Source: Tanytarsus gracilentus
Taxonomy: Eukaryota; Arthropoda; Insecta; Diptera; Chironomidae
DNA: 64,000 nucleotides
Direction: 5' to 3'
NCBI GenBank assembly: GCA_038502055.1
Contig: JAXRKN010000044.1
Location: 11,925,501 to 11,989,500, forward strand
Part shown: piece by piece, positions 10,301-21,432 of the stretch
How positions within the stretch are numbered: the stretch's first letter is position 1
How the letters are laid out: each line of letters begins with the position of its first letter
The notes under the pieces: model-generated
The model's input: only the letters and a program-made list of their open reading frames with translations
Told to the model about the DNA's origin: nothing
The model's database searches: none
Program-made: the position numbers and the translations under genes

Positions 10301-13300
10301 AAATATTTGAAATTTTATTTTCGGTTAAACTTTAATTTTGTGAAAAAAAAATAAAATAAAATATTTCTTAATTAAATTCTCGATCAATGAATTTTTTAAC
10401 CACCCGGGTGCACCCTCAATTTCTTTTTGCTTCTTTTTATCTCTTTGAATATTTAAACTAAAACTCTTTGCAATAAATTCATTTTCTTTTATTTTTCACT
10501 AAAATAAAGTGGACTTTTGTTATCATAAACTATGGAAAAGAAAAATCGAATTTCTACCATGATTGCTGGTCTCCGCAAGCTTTCAGCATACGATCATTTT
10601 CCCACGCTTTAATTTCTTTTTTTTCCTGACAAATTCAAGAAACATCGAGTTATTTTGTGTTCATGCACGAGAATAAAATTCTGACGAGTTTTCAAATATT
10701 TTTCAATTTTTATTTATTTTAATAATCAGCGAAATTGTATTGGCACAGTAATCAGCAGAAGGGCGTGAAAATTGTTCAATTGAGAGTTTTATTGGGTTAA
10801 ATTTGATAAAAGGGTGAAAATTGTGAAGTGTTTGCATTGATTGTTGAAAAGTATTTGAAGATTCGAGGAGCTTTTTTTAGGAAATTTAAAAATAATTTTT
10901 TTAAAAAATTCTTTTAGATTTATGAAGAAATTTCCAAAAACTTTGAACACACATAGACTAAATTAAGCAATTATCCTTAAGCCAAAAATTATTTGTTCTC
11001 TTTTTTGCAACATAAGTCGCTCATTTTTCCGGCAATTCATTGAATTGAATGATCCCGACTCGGAACCTCTCAAGAGAAAAACAAAATCTTCTAAATTAAA
11101 TTCAATACAAAAAAAATTGAGATGTAAGAAGGGTCAAAGGGATGTGGGTAATGTCACGTTGTGGGATATCAAAATCGCACGCGCCATCGTCATGAACACT
11201 TAATGCAATCACTGAGTGGAGTGGATATTGTCTCACGAAATGAGGATATAGGAAAAGTGGTGGGCGAGCAACAAATAAAGATGGAAAATTTATGGGTAAC
11301 AATAATATCTTCTGTTGAGGAGAGTTAAAACACTAAACTGCGGACCGAAACGTGACAAAATAAAAATTAAAAAGATTTTTCTTCCTTCTTATTGTCATTA
11401 AAATTCCACCTTTATTTTTTCGGATCCCTTTTTCTTCTTTATCTTCTCTGAAGGAACGTAAATGCCATAAAAATTGTAAAAGAATTTTTTCGATGACTCC
11501 TAAGCTTCCTTTTCATGTTCAATATTTGTCAATAAAATACGTAAAAAAATTTTTTACAAAATTTAAAAGCCGAAATTCAAGTGGAAAACAACTAATTGAA
11601 AAAACTATTAAATGACTTTTCGAGAACATTTTGTACAAACACAAAAAACTGGCCAAATATTTACACACCAGCCGGAGAGAGAGAACAGCAAAAGTAATAG
11701 CATCCAATACTTAGAAAAGAAAGCACTTAATCACAGTCGAAATTTTTTCTTTTCGTAATGGAATTTCTCTCGAATGCCAAAATGAGCCTTAAATGATATG
11801 AAACACAAAATGAGAGAAGGAAAAAAACTTTTAGTCAATATAATTTGTCTAGTTTTGCGAGCCTTCTTTGTACTCCCTGGTGGAGGGATATGAGTATTAT
11901 TGTGTAAAGATCTTTTTAAGGGATCTATTATAGAGAATGATGATGAAGATTTAGTGGATGCGATGATGATGATGAAAAAGGAGGGAGGAGAAGAAAGTTT
12001 TTAAATGGAAAAGTCATATAGAAGTAGTTCCACAAAGCTCTCAATGGAGTGACTTGAATTATTTGACTTGGAAATTATTTATGAAGGAATATCTTTTTGT
12101 AAAATGAACACAATGGAACCGTCTCGAGTCGAACATTAAAGAAATTTTTATGAATTCTTTTGAGAAATTTATTTTCACGAATTTTTCGACCTTAAAGTTG
12201 TATTTCCACATGAAAATCATTATAATCGCATAAAATAGTTAATTTAACAACTTATGACCACAACATAAAAATTTCCACCTGAATCATCACAATTTTGACT
12301 GTTCCCATAATTTTTCCTTATCATAAAAATTTTTGATGCTAGAATTTTCCGGACATTTCCACACACGACTCTCATAATCCGTCTCTGCATAATATTTTCA
12401 TCCACTCGCTTTCATAACTATGCGAGCACTCTCAACTATATCATCATCATAACTAAACATATATTTCAGCTAAAGTGGCAATTTTCCTACTCCACCATAT
12501 AATAAAAAGTCATCAACATAAACATACATGAGAAGTTATATGCGAGAAAGAGATTATGATCGTTATGAAGGTGATAAGTGACTCAATATCATTTAATAAA
12601 TTCAGTGCAGTGTAAACATGTATGAAATATGTGCGACACAAATGTGATTACTTTTCGGATATTTTTTCCTTCCTTCTTCTCATGTTTGTGTGTTGGCATT
12701 TCGCATTAGTCAGAGAATTTCGGCATTCTATTGAAGAAGATGAAAATTCAAGTTAAAGGCACTCGATTTGCTGAGTGATTTAGGTTTTGTGATCAATTTT
12801 TTTCCCTTTCAGCCAGATGCTCATCTGAAGGATGACTCGACATTGGATGAAAAATTGTTACGAAAAGTTCAAAGTCGTGATGGAATTTTGGGAGGAAAAT
12901 AGAAAAATTAGAAGAAAAGTGTGAAAGAATTCCGGGCTTAAATTGCCATTTAAAGATTTTTGTAAACTTTTAGAGGCCAATGTGGATGTTATATTATTTT
13001 AAGCATTCCTGGATATTTTGATTTAAATCATTCTTGCTACTTGTCAAGAAGTTTTTCAACATTTTAAAAAAGAATTAATTTTATTTAGCTATTGTGGGCG
13101 ATATGTACAGACAAATCCTCATGAGAAGATAAAATGTGCTAAATTGTAAAGCGAAATCCAAAAAATTAAATAATAAATTCAAAATGTTTAGTAATTTTTG
13201 AAAACTTTGGTAATTAAATTTTTCCTGGAATAATTTTGTAATGAAAACACCAAACATTTTCTCATAAAACATGTCATATCTTCGAGGTATAAAAACAGAA

Positions 13301-14300
13301 CACAAAAAAGCATCTAAAACTTTTTTGTGCGCTACCATTAGTATTGTGACTTTTACAAACTTGTCAGAAGGCAGAGAATGAATTGCAGTTCCTGTCATGT
13401 TTTATTAAATAATACCAAAGAACATTTCAAAAGCTATCTCATGGCTTTGAACACGAACAAAATGACCCCTCCAGGAATTCTTTCTAAAAAGTATTTCGAT
13501 TAATTAAACAGGAAACATAAATTGATGGTTGTTGAAAAAGTTATGTGCTCGTTCTTAATTAAATAAAATAAATTTTAACCTAGAAAATAAATCTCTGGAA
13601 ATTCGATGAACATCGACCGACTTACAATCACGTAGCATATTGAAATCGTCGTCACGAATCGAATTACCAAAATGAGCATAAGCTCTCAAGTCTCAAGATT
13701 TCACCCTCAATGGACATTTTCCGTTAGCTAAAGAAGAAGAAAAATATTTAAATTTTCAATTTTTCCTTCTCGCATCGCCATGAGAAAAAAAGAAAAATCA
13801 CTTTGTGTCGCTGGAAAATTTTATCACACAGCAAAGTTTTCAATTCAAAACGTGACAAAAGAAAATGTGGTGCAAGAGATTCCATTCAATTATAAATTTT
13901 CACTTGCATAAAAAAAAATTATAAAGTATAGAATATTAAATTTTTAAAAATATTTTTAAAGAAAATTCGAACCAATTTTTTCAATAGAGGGATGAAAAAC
14001 ATTTAATTCCTCACAACGCAGTTAATTGCCGACTTTACAACCTTAACTTCATCTGCTTCATTCTTCCCTAATTGTTAATTATTCATTCTTACCGCGCGTA
14101 GCCTTACACAAGCGAGCAGTTCATTTCATAAATTTTAATTTCCATCTGAGCTTGCCCATGAATTACTTTCGCTATCGAGTCAAATCGAGGCAAGGGCGCA
14201 TAATAATTTTAACAAGGATTTAATAGCCGCGTGCCTTTCTCTCATACTTTAACTCGCACAATGCGAGACACTTTCTTTTAATATTAACCGGAGGTAAAAA
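7317..14300. other. Long gene-poor interval downstream of msl-2
   Basis: Starts with the msl-2 3' UTR (AATAAATAAAT near 7425). The rest is AT-rich with purine/pyrimidine runs and short chance frames such as the 109-codon one at 8184-8513, which is low complexity. I saw no exon set with conserved motifs. Confidence 0.4.
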
Positions 14301-14394
14301 AATTAATTTACTGGATCAGAGAGCAAATTAAGACAAGATGGGTGCAAACGGCGTTGCCATTTCCAATAGCTCCGCATAGATTAGTACCCTACTC

Positions 14395-14760
14395 CGTTGA
14401 ATGGGCATTAGTGGCACTCCTGACCGACCATGATGGAATTCCTCAAAAATCGTCAGTGTCAATCGTTCCTGATGCAATGACGAGTTCAACGACATCATGA
14501 AGCCATAGTTCTGAAAAATGGACATTAGTGGCACTCCTGGCCGGCCATGATGGACATTCCTAAAAATCGTCAGTGTCAATCGATTCCTGATGCAATGACG
14601 AGTTCAACGACATACATGAAGCCATAGTTTGAAAAATGGACATTAGTGGCACTCCTGGCCATCCATGATGGCATTCCTCTAAAATCGTCAATGTCAATCG
14701 ATTCCTGATGCAATTACGAGTTCAACGATACCCATGAAACCATATAAGAGAAAATTTGTA
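14395..14760 (+). repeat. Minisatellite of ~118-bp units related to the Helentron-like repeats
   Basis: Three units begin at about 14403, 14520 and 14639 (117-119 bases apart). Each carries CATTAGTGGCACTCCTG, a GGCC-rich turn with CATGATGG, then ATCGTCAGTGTCAATCG, the ACGAGTTCAACGA core and a GAAGCCATAGTT end. The same order of motifs, with about 11 extra bases per unit, makes up the 129-bp units at 48.3-49.0 kb. The last unit runs into the same junction sequence (CCATATAAGAG then AAATTTGTATGAAAAA) as the 48-kb copy, after which the two diverge. Confidence 0.75.
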
Positions 14761-14911
14761 TGAAAAAGGACATTTTTGCACTCAGGGACGGTCCTTGGGG
14801 GTCGTACCTCAAAACTAAATCTTCTTGCACAACTAGAACCAAAATCCGATCTTTAGCCACAAACCCGAGTCAAATCCGACCAGCCGTTCTTGTATGGCGT
14901 TCACTAAGATC

Positions 14912-14957
14912 GTAAGAAAGTGAGAAAGTGAGAAAGTGAGAAAGTGAGAAAGTAAGA
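14912..14957 (+). repeat. Octanucleotide tandem repeat (AGAAAGTG)n
   Basis: About five near-perfect copies of AGAAAGTG in a row, ending in AGAAAGTAAG. It sits where the 48-kb relative has its tetranucleotide repeat. Confidence 0.9.
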
Positions 14958-15170
14958 TGACTTAAATGGCTCTAACTCCTCGTAGAGAGCAACGATTTCA
15001 AATCTGTTTTCGCCAGTTTGTAGGGTTTGGCTAGGCCTATCATTTGAGATATGTTTTGGAAAAGAACAATGTAATGTCTTGGCACTAGGGGCCGAAAACA
15101 GGTTTTGGAAAAATCCAAAATTAACCTATATAGCGGAGCTATAATAAAAGGCAATTTCGGCTCATTAACC

Positions 15171-15800
15171 TAATACTAATGTCATGACTCGCATCTCTGT
15201 GTACAATTTTCCTTCTTTTCTCGAGTGAAAGAAGTTTCTGTGAGTTAAAATCTTTTTATGGCAACGGTTATTGTTATCTTCCGGGAAGATTGTTTACTTT
15301 TACTTCCACATCGAATTTCAACAAAGAGAAAATTTTCATGCTTGCTTACAATTTACAGTTTCCTTGGAAATTGTTAGCCAATTAAGGAAATTATTTTCGA
15401 TGAAAATGTTTTGTCGGAATAAATGCGTTATTTGGGTATAAACTGACCACTGAGCCAAACAATTTTTTTAGATCAACACGATTTGGGACCTAAACAATTC
15501 TCGGAAGGATTATTTTTAAAGAGACCAACTTAAAATTTCACTTTATACTAAATTTTTTGATGTTCTTGAAAATTTATTGAAAAATTTATTTAATAAAAAA
15601 TTTGCTTCATTACATTTTTTGCATCCTTTGAAAGTAATTGTGTTAATTTCAAAAATTATTAAGTTTTTACGTCGAAACTGCTTTAAAGTTAAGCTCATTA
15701 AAAATAATAAAATTTGTATTTCCTGGAATTTAATCATTATTGAAGTTCCCAAGAAATTTAAACTCATTAAAAAAACTTTAAGTTGTCAAGTCATTATTTT

Positions 15801-15846
<46 letters not shown>

Positions 15847-16720
15847 GAATTTGTCATTGAAAATCTTCTTCTCGCATTTCAGTCCAAAAAAATTCCATTT
15901 TCGATAATTACAAAAATTCTTTTCCTCTCGCAAACAGCAAATAATAATGATAAGGTCGACCTCCGCAGATGCTGTCTCGAATGACTTGTAATTTTGCTTC
16001 TCTTTTCGTTATTTTTCTTGATAATAGAGAATTTTGCCGCTAGGACTTTAATGAAAGGATTTTTTATGCTCTCGACTGTTTCGGATATTTTTTTTGTAAC
16101 AATTTCCCTCTGTCAAAATCAGAATTCGCTTACATTATTTTTCTGTCTGAGGAACTTTATTTTAAAACCATCATCCATTATTCATAGGACTTTTCGTTAT
16201 AAAACAAATACAAACCACAATCTCCAATAAAATATAGAGACTGAGAAAAATATAAAGTGTGAAAGCTCTTTTTCCGCATCTTTAAAGCTGTTTTCTCAGT
16301 ATTTTTGAATCCAGTAATAGAGAAGAGAGAGAAAGAGATAAGTAATCCCCACATCCATGAGATATTTTTTATTTCTTTAGCTGCTGGCACTCTTTAACAA
16401 CATTAATGCAAGTAAGATCGTTACAGCATTCGAAAGCTTTCTTCTCATGTCACATTTATTCTGTGCTTATGACATTTCTATAATATTTATACGAGAATGT
16501 GTATGAGAGCGCACACAATACGAGATATCACTTCTTACTGATTGTTTTGCTTCCTGTTTCCACTTGATCCCAGTGGGAATTCAATATATTGTTGTCTTAA
16601 AAAATTAGACTTTAGGTCACTTATGGAGCTTTTACTGGAGTTTGTAATTTAATATGAAAAAACATAAATTATATTCTGAGATATTTAAAATTTTATTTAA
16701 CTTCGAAATCGCGTCATTGG
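15171..16720. other. Gene-poor AT-rich DNA
   Basis: Apart from the CT microsatellite nothing stands out. Overlapping frames on both strands at 15543-15984 are low complexity and lack splice context or recognisable domains. Confidence 0.4.
15805..15843 (+). repeat. CT dinucleotide microsatellite
   Basis: An uninterrupted TC run of about 19 repeats. It is inside a chance 135-codon frame, which it helps to keep open (alternating Ser-Leu). Confidence 0.97.
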
Positions 16721-16724
16721 TCAA

Positions 16725-17097
16725 TTGGATTGGTGGTGAGGCCTCTGTTTCATTGAAACAAAAGTGAAATGAAACATGCCTTCTCTTGAGTGCTGGAGTT
16801 CAACCCAGTTAAAGGTCTATAAGATCTTTTTCACTCAAGAGACGATTTCGCAGCTCCATCCACGAAGCTCGGTCTGTGTACTGGTCGTAAGGTGGATCCG
16901 TAAAGGATTCTGCTCTTATGGCTTGCGTACATGGATTGTGGATGGGCCCATTGCCGAATCACCAGGTCTATTGACGTAATCGTGGTTCGGCAATGTTGCA
17001 GAGCTTGCATGTCGAAAATTGGCTGACTCTTCAAGGAGCTTCTGCTCACTGAGTCACAAGGGGAGGAAAGGGGAAAACTAAAAAAAAAAAAAAAAAA
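16725..17097 (+). mobile_element. Poly-A-tailed retroposon-like insertion (SINE or truncated LINE end)
   Basis: About 370 bases of clearly higher GC than the surroundings end in a pure run of 18 adenines (17080-17097), which suggests reverse transcription of a polyadenylated RNA in plus orientation. Near the 5' end there is a small inverted repeat (GTTTCATT at 16747-16754, AATGAAAC at 16768-16775). GAGTTCAACCCAG near 16797 resembles a polymerase III B box, but the A box is poor. I could not see a target-site duplication. It could be a SINE, a 5'-truncated LINE or a processed copy of another RNA. The small frames inside it are not recognisable. Confidence 0.5.
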
Positions 17098-19791
17098 TCT
17101 TCAAGCTGCAGCTGTGAATTTTATATTTTTACTTTAAATATGAAAAATTGAGCAACTGCTGACAGTTAAACAAGTTAACAATAGAATTTTTGTGCTTACA
17201 CAAATTCACGAAAGCTTTTCACACAATTTTCTCAAAAATATCCAAAAATGTATTCAAGCCATATTTTACCCGCCGCTATTCTTTCGCTCTTTTATCAATT
17301 TTTTCGTTGATACGTGAATTGAATGTAAATTCTTCAATGTCGATGACTCGAAGGTACTTTATACCTTCTTACACTTCCTTATTGTCTCTAATGCTAATAA
17401 TATTATACTACGAGATGTTCAACATGAACGGAAAATTAATTGATAAGATTTTGAGACGACGAGACAAGAATTTTATGGAGGGGAGATGGAAGTAATGTAA
17501 TGCAAATTGAATTCTCCTTGACGATGACAGAAAATTGATATTTTATCATCAGATTTTTAACACATAAACTAAATATATTAAAATTAATGCGAAAACTTTA
17601 GCTTTCTTGGACGTTAAGAAATTTTTAGCTTTACTCGCAAAAATTTACTTTTTTTCTGAGTCCTTCCCCTCGAAATTTTCTTCCTTTATTTTCATGGTCG
17701 GATGCTATTTTAAAGGCACTTCCACTTTACAACTTCCTTCCTCTCTTATCTCTCTCTTCGACTCATGTTTAATGCATGCTTTTTATGGGATTATTTTTAT
17801 AAAGTCGCAATTGGCTTGGAATTTAAAATTGAGGGTGATTATCAACTTTTTCAATCCACACCCGAGTGATGAGAGCTTTTTAGTCCCTTTCGAGGGAAAA
17901 AAACTTTGTCTTCGAGTAAATCTTCCGAGAGAGATTAAGGTCAGCAACGAAAAAGTTGGTAAATTATTTAAGATGAAAAGTGGTTTAGTGGAAGAAAAAA
18001 ATTGAATTAATTGGAGGACTTATAAAAGTGCGTCGAAAATACAAAAATTTGGGTGCCTTTAACTTTATATTTAATTAGGTATTTAACGACAAACGTAATT
18101 ATGCATTAAATTATATCAACTTGTAAATTAATTAATGAAATTGAGTGATTCATGACATTAAAAAATATTTGAAGATTGACGCCTAAAAAATATCTATGCT
18201 TAAAAATTTCAAATAATTTTTTAGATTTAAAAAAGATTTATCAATAAATTACGGTCTGTGTGATTTAAAATTCATAAAAAATGGTCGTCGAAAAGCAATA
18301 AAAAAATATCAATAAAGTATATTAAAACTGGAGACAGAGAAAAGTAAATGATTGTAAAATTGAATATTTCCCATCGACTGACGACTCGTAAAATATGTAA
18401 ATGTAAAAACTATCTGTAAGACATTATGTAATAGAATTTTGAAGTCTTCCGGATGTGAAAATTCTCACAACTTTTTTTGTGGCTTTCTTGTACGAGAGGA
18501 AAAAACTTTCTCTGTTATTGAGAAATGCCGAATGTCTAGATTTGATGGTATGAATAGCATCGAGTATGAAGAGGAGAAAAAGTTTGTTTTATTTTTCATG
18601 CAAGTTTTTCTCTCATTCAGTTTTCAAGGCACGCGGTGATGATAAAGCTGAAAGTTAGAAGTCAATATATACACAATATCTACATGTTGGTGCGGTGCCA
18701 TCGGCGATGTAAATATTTTCATAGCAACTCATCCGATCTCAATGATTCAGTCAATGAGTCGAAAGCTTGCATGAAGGAGGAAAAAACATTTTTCACTGCT
18801 CACCATATCGATGAAAAACTATTCGAAATAAATTGTTGAAAACTTTTAAAATGAACGCAATTTTTCATCGTGATGAATTGTTTTTGCTTTCGAATATTTT
18901 TCCTCATGCTCACACTCATTCTCAGTATAATTTTGTAAAAAATAAAGCAATTTTAGTTTTAAAACTGAAAATATTTCTCCAAGTTTAAACTTGCTACGAT
19001 CGGGAGGTGAAAAAACTTTTTTCATAAAAAAGGTGCAGAAAAAAATAAAATGAATGTGTATGTTGAAAAAGGACACGAAAAAAAGAGTAAACAAAATTGA
19101 TGGAAAAAGTTTTTTGCTGTTTGTGAATTGTTTGTTTACATCGAATTTAAACTAATTAGTGTGTCATCACGCATCAGATGGCATTTGATTTTACGAGGCT
19201 TTAAAATATAAAAAAAATATTTTCAAGAGCTTTCTTCTATCAGCATAATTTCCAAGAAATTTCACTTAAGTCCACTTTGTATACTCAATAAATTTATGCA
19301 GTTAACATTAATTGTAAAGTTCATTACATTTTCCATGAAAATCTGCTTTCAAAGTGCATTAAAAATTATCAATGCAAATTAATCAAAAAATTATATAAAC
19401 CCACAGAGATTGGTGTTCAAAAATTTTATTTAAATAATTTAAAAGTTAACTTAATTTTGTGCCATGAAGCTTTAAATTAGCTTATTTTTTGAAAAAATAA
19501 ATATTTCACTGACTAATTATTTTTTTATTCCAAAAATGATATTTTGTAAATAAAATTAATTGAATGATTAAATATCATGTGGTTAATCTCTTTCGAGCTT
19601 TAAAAATTGAAAATATATTTTTAGTTGAAAATTTAAAAAAAAACCAAAAAATATTTTTTGTTGAACTTTGGCCAACCCTCTTTTAAATTTCTCACTCCAC
19701 TCTCAATATTTTTTTCTCTCATCACCACAATCCACTCTCATCTCCACATATCACTTATCAGCGATAAATTCACACACTCACAATTCTCAAT
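17098..19791. other. Gene-poor AT-rich DNA before the EcKL gene
   Basis: Only short low-complexity frames. The last ~120 bases (19670-19791) are pyrimidine-rich, with repeated CACTCTCA/ATCTCCACA motifs, and probably contain the EcKL promoter and 5' UTR. No clear core-promoter element was assigned. Confidence 0.35.
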
Positions 19792-20192
19792 ATGATCCCA
19801 CAGTTTAATTTGATACCGACAGCTATCAACATGGAATCAAATCGAGTTGAGGAACTCGTGAATCGTGAGTTGCTTCAAAAAGCCCTTAAGAGCTACAAAA
19901 ATGACGACACGATTGAGATTGTGAATTTCGAAATATTACCGGGATTTAGTGAACATTATGCAAGTGAAATGTTAAGATCGAAAGTCGAGTTTAAAAGTTT
20001 AAAAGTTTCAACACAACGCGAAATTCAATCAATTGCAGTTGTGATTAAAATTAGGCCTTCGAGTGATTCGAATCTTGGTTTTGTAACCGAAGGACCATTG
20101 TTTGAGACGGAAATCGCGATGTACAAAAATGTTCTGCCAGCCTTTCAAGAACTTTATCAAAAGAACGGTCTGAATATTGAGTTTGCCCCAGA
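19792..20192 (+). CDS. EcKL/CHK-kinase-like gene, exon 1
   Basis: First exon (133 codons plus two bases) of an ecdysteroid-kinase-like protein. ATG at 19792 is used; a second in-frame ATG at 19831 is possible. It shows features of the kinase N-lobe: VVIKIRP with the ATP-contacting lysine, and GPLFETEIAMYKNVLPAFQEL, which carries the glutamate that usually follows. The donor GTGAGT begins at 20193, only 15 bases before an LTR retrotransposon. The remaining exons are at 25627-26768. Family members phosphorylate small molecules such as ecdysteroids or detoxification products; the substrate cannot be inferred here. The full prediction is about 424 residues, typical for the family. Confidence 0.82.
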
Positions 20193-20384
20193 GTGAGTTG
20201 AAAAAGATGTAACATAATACAAGCCACTACCCTATTTGAAGTTTTAGAACTGAAAAATGTAAAGAGAAAGAGATAGAGAGAATTGAGTTAGTTGAATCCT
20301 ATCCATTGAACAGTACAGACGCAATTTAATACTCGTGAATAAAATTTTTAATTAAACTATTATATTGACTTATTTCATCATTTC

Positions 20385-20527
20385 GGCACTCAAATCGACT
20401 TTGAGAAGTCCACCATATCATCATTATCATCTTTATTTCCGGCACTCATCAACGAGAAGTCCACTTGGAAATTATTTTATTTGGTAGATATTTTATTTCA
20501 GGCACTCACGACATTTGAGAAGTCCAC
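20385..20527 (+). repeat. Three-copy GGCACTC/GAGAAGTCCAC module in the LTR
   Basis: GGCACTCA followed 11-16 bases later by GAGAAGTCCAC occurs at about 20385-20413, 20441-20464 and 20501-20527, roughly 56-60 bases apart. It lies upstream of the TATA-like tract, so it looks like a set of repeated enhancer or silencer binding sites. The same set is in the 3' LTR (24467-24609). Confidence 0.85.
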
Positions 20528-20669
20528 AAAATTATTTATTTCCTTATATAAGACCTTTTTTCATATTTATTTATCATATTTCCGTTAATTTGATATCATT
20601 TTCTTCATTAAAAGTTAAAAAATCAAATCCCGCCAATTTTAGCGTGTTTTCGCCATTTTGATTTCTCTT

Positions 20670-20697
20670 ATATATATATAACTTGTTATATATATTT
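20670..20697 (+). promoter_or_regulatory. Candidate TATA element / dyad of the LTR promoter
   Basis: A TATATATATATAAC tract followed by TT and GTTATATATAT forms a palindrome in the middle of the LTR, upstream of the hairpin series. Its position fits a core promoter at the U3/R boundary, but transcription start is not visible from sequence alone. Confidence 0.45.
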
Positions 20698-20745
20698 TTC
20701 GCGCTAAAATTTCAAGACCAAATTTAAATGATAGTTAATGCATGT

Positions 20746-21193
20746 CCAAGCTTTATGCTCTGGAACACACTTTAGTGTATGTTAACTTATCATTTTATTT
20801 CCTTTATTTTGATTTGTTTGTTGGTCGGCGTCACAATTAGACAATTTCATTTCCAAGTTTAACTTTGGAGTCTTTTTGTGAGCACTTAGTTGCATTATTA
20901 TTAATGACCAAGCCGATGCTATGGATTGTGCACTAGGTGTGGATATTTAAAAATCGTTTATAGTTGAGAATTTTATTTCCAAGCATTTGCTTTGGATCTC
21001 TATATACTCGATCGTGTCTTATATACTGAAAAGTTTTGATAGTTGAGATTTAATACGACCAAGCATTACGCTTTGGATTCTCTCTATCAACCGTCGTGAA
21101 GCTGAGTGAGTGCGAATATTTTACATCAGTACGAGAGTTCGTTGCGTCGCCGATAAACTGTTGAGATTATTATTTCCAAGCTTAGAGCTTTGG
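20746..21193 (+). repeat. Series of six CCAAGC...GCTTTGG hairpins in the LTR
   Basis: Small hairpins lie at 20746-20763, 20853-20868, 20908-20924, 20979-20995, 21059-21076 and 21176-21193. Arms are CCAAG(C) and (G)CTTTGG or close variants, loops vary, and several are preceded by a GTTGAGA-TTTA stretch and followed by A-T-CTC. They are 55-117 bases apart, so they look like a degenerate tandem module whose stem is kept while the loop drifts. The 3' LTR repeats them (24828-25275). Confidence 0.85.
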
Positions 21194-21432
21194 ACTCAAA
21201 GTTTATCCACTCGTCGAATGTCGCATGTTTTATGATCGAATGCTTTACTGGTCGTCGAGTCATCTGCATTTTCGATTAAAATTATTTTACAGCGACATTA
21301 TTTTATTTTGTGTAGCAGAGGATTTATTTTAAAAAACATAATTTTCGAGTGTTTTTTACATTTTTATGCTGAATCGCATTAAATCCTGCTACATATTGGA
21401 GCTCTGCCATATCGAACAATAAGCACCTTGAC

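Larger units (their letters stand above)
14310..15170 (+). mobile_element. Probable non-autonomous element carrying the 118-bp units (related subfamily)
   Basis: The minisatellite at 14395-14760 is followed by about 400 bases that are richer in GC than the surroundings. They include an octanucleotide array (AGAAAGTG repeats, about 14914-14955) and a perfect stem-loop TATAGC-GGA-GCTATA at 15129-15143. The organisation (tandem units, short simple repeat, terminal hairpin) parallels the 37.9- and 48.3-kb elements, but the simple repeat and the end are different, so it would be a separate subfamily or a chimera. Its limits are estimates; no target duplication was identified. Confidence 0.45.
20208..21393 (+). 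repeat. 5' LTR (1186 bp)
   Basis: TG...CA-bounded repeat with TGTA/TACA ends. From 5' to 3' it holds three copies of a GGCACTC...GAGAAGTCCAC module (20385-20527), a TATA-rich dyad (about 20670-20697) and six hairpins of the form CCAAGC-loop-GCTTTGG (20746-21193). The sequence after it, TATTGGAGCTCTGCC, has TGG three bases past the LTR and may be the primer-binding site for an unidentified tRNA. Confidence 0.93.

Noticed and set aside
12813..12902. 29-residue terminal-exon candidate after a strong pyrimidine tract and CAG
   Set aside because: Polar, plausible composition and good acceptor, but no upstream exons and no recognisable family; 30 open codons are expected by chance.
15543..15984. 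Overlapping frames on both strands around the CT microsatellite
   Set aside because: Low-complexity sequence; the microsatellite itself creates a Ser-Leu run.
16776..17049. Frames inside the poly-A-tailed insertion as genes
   Set aside because: Open on both strands in the same short GC-richer segment, no recognised protein family; better explained as an insertion of a non-coding retroposon.
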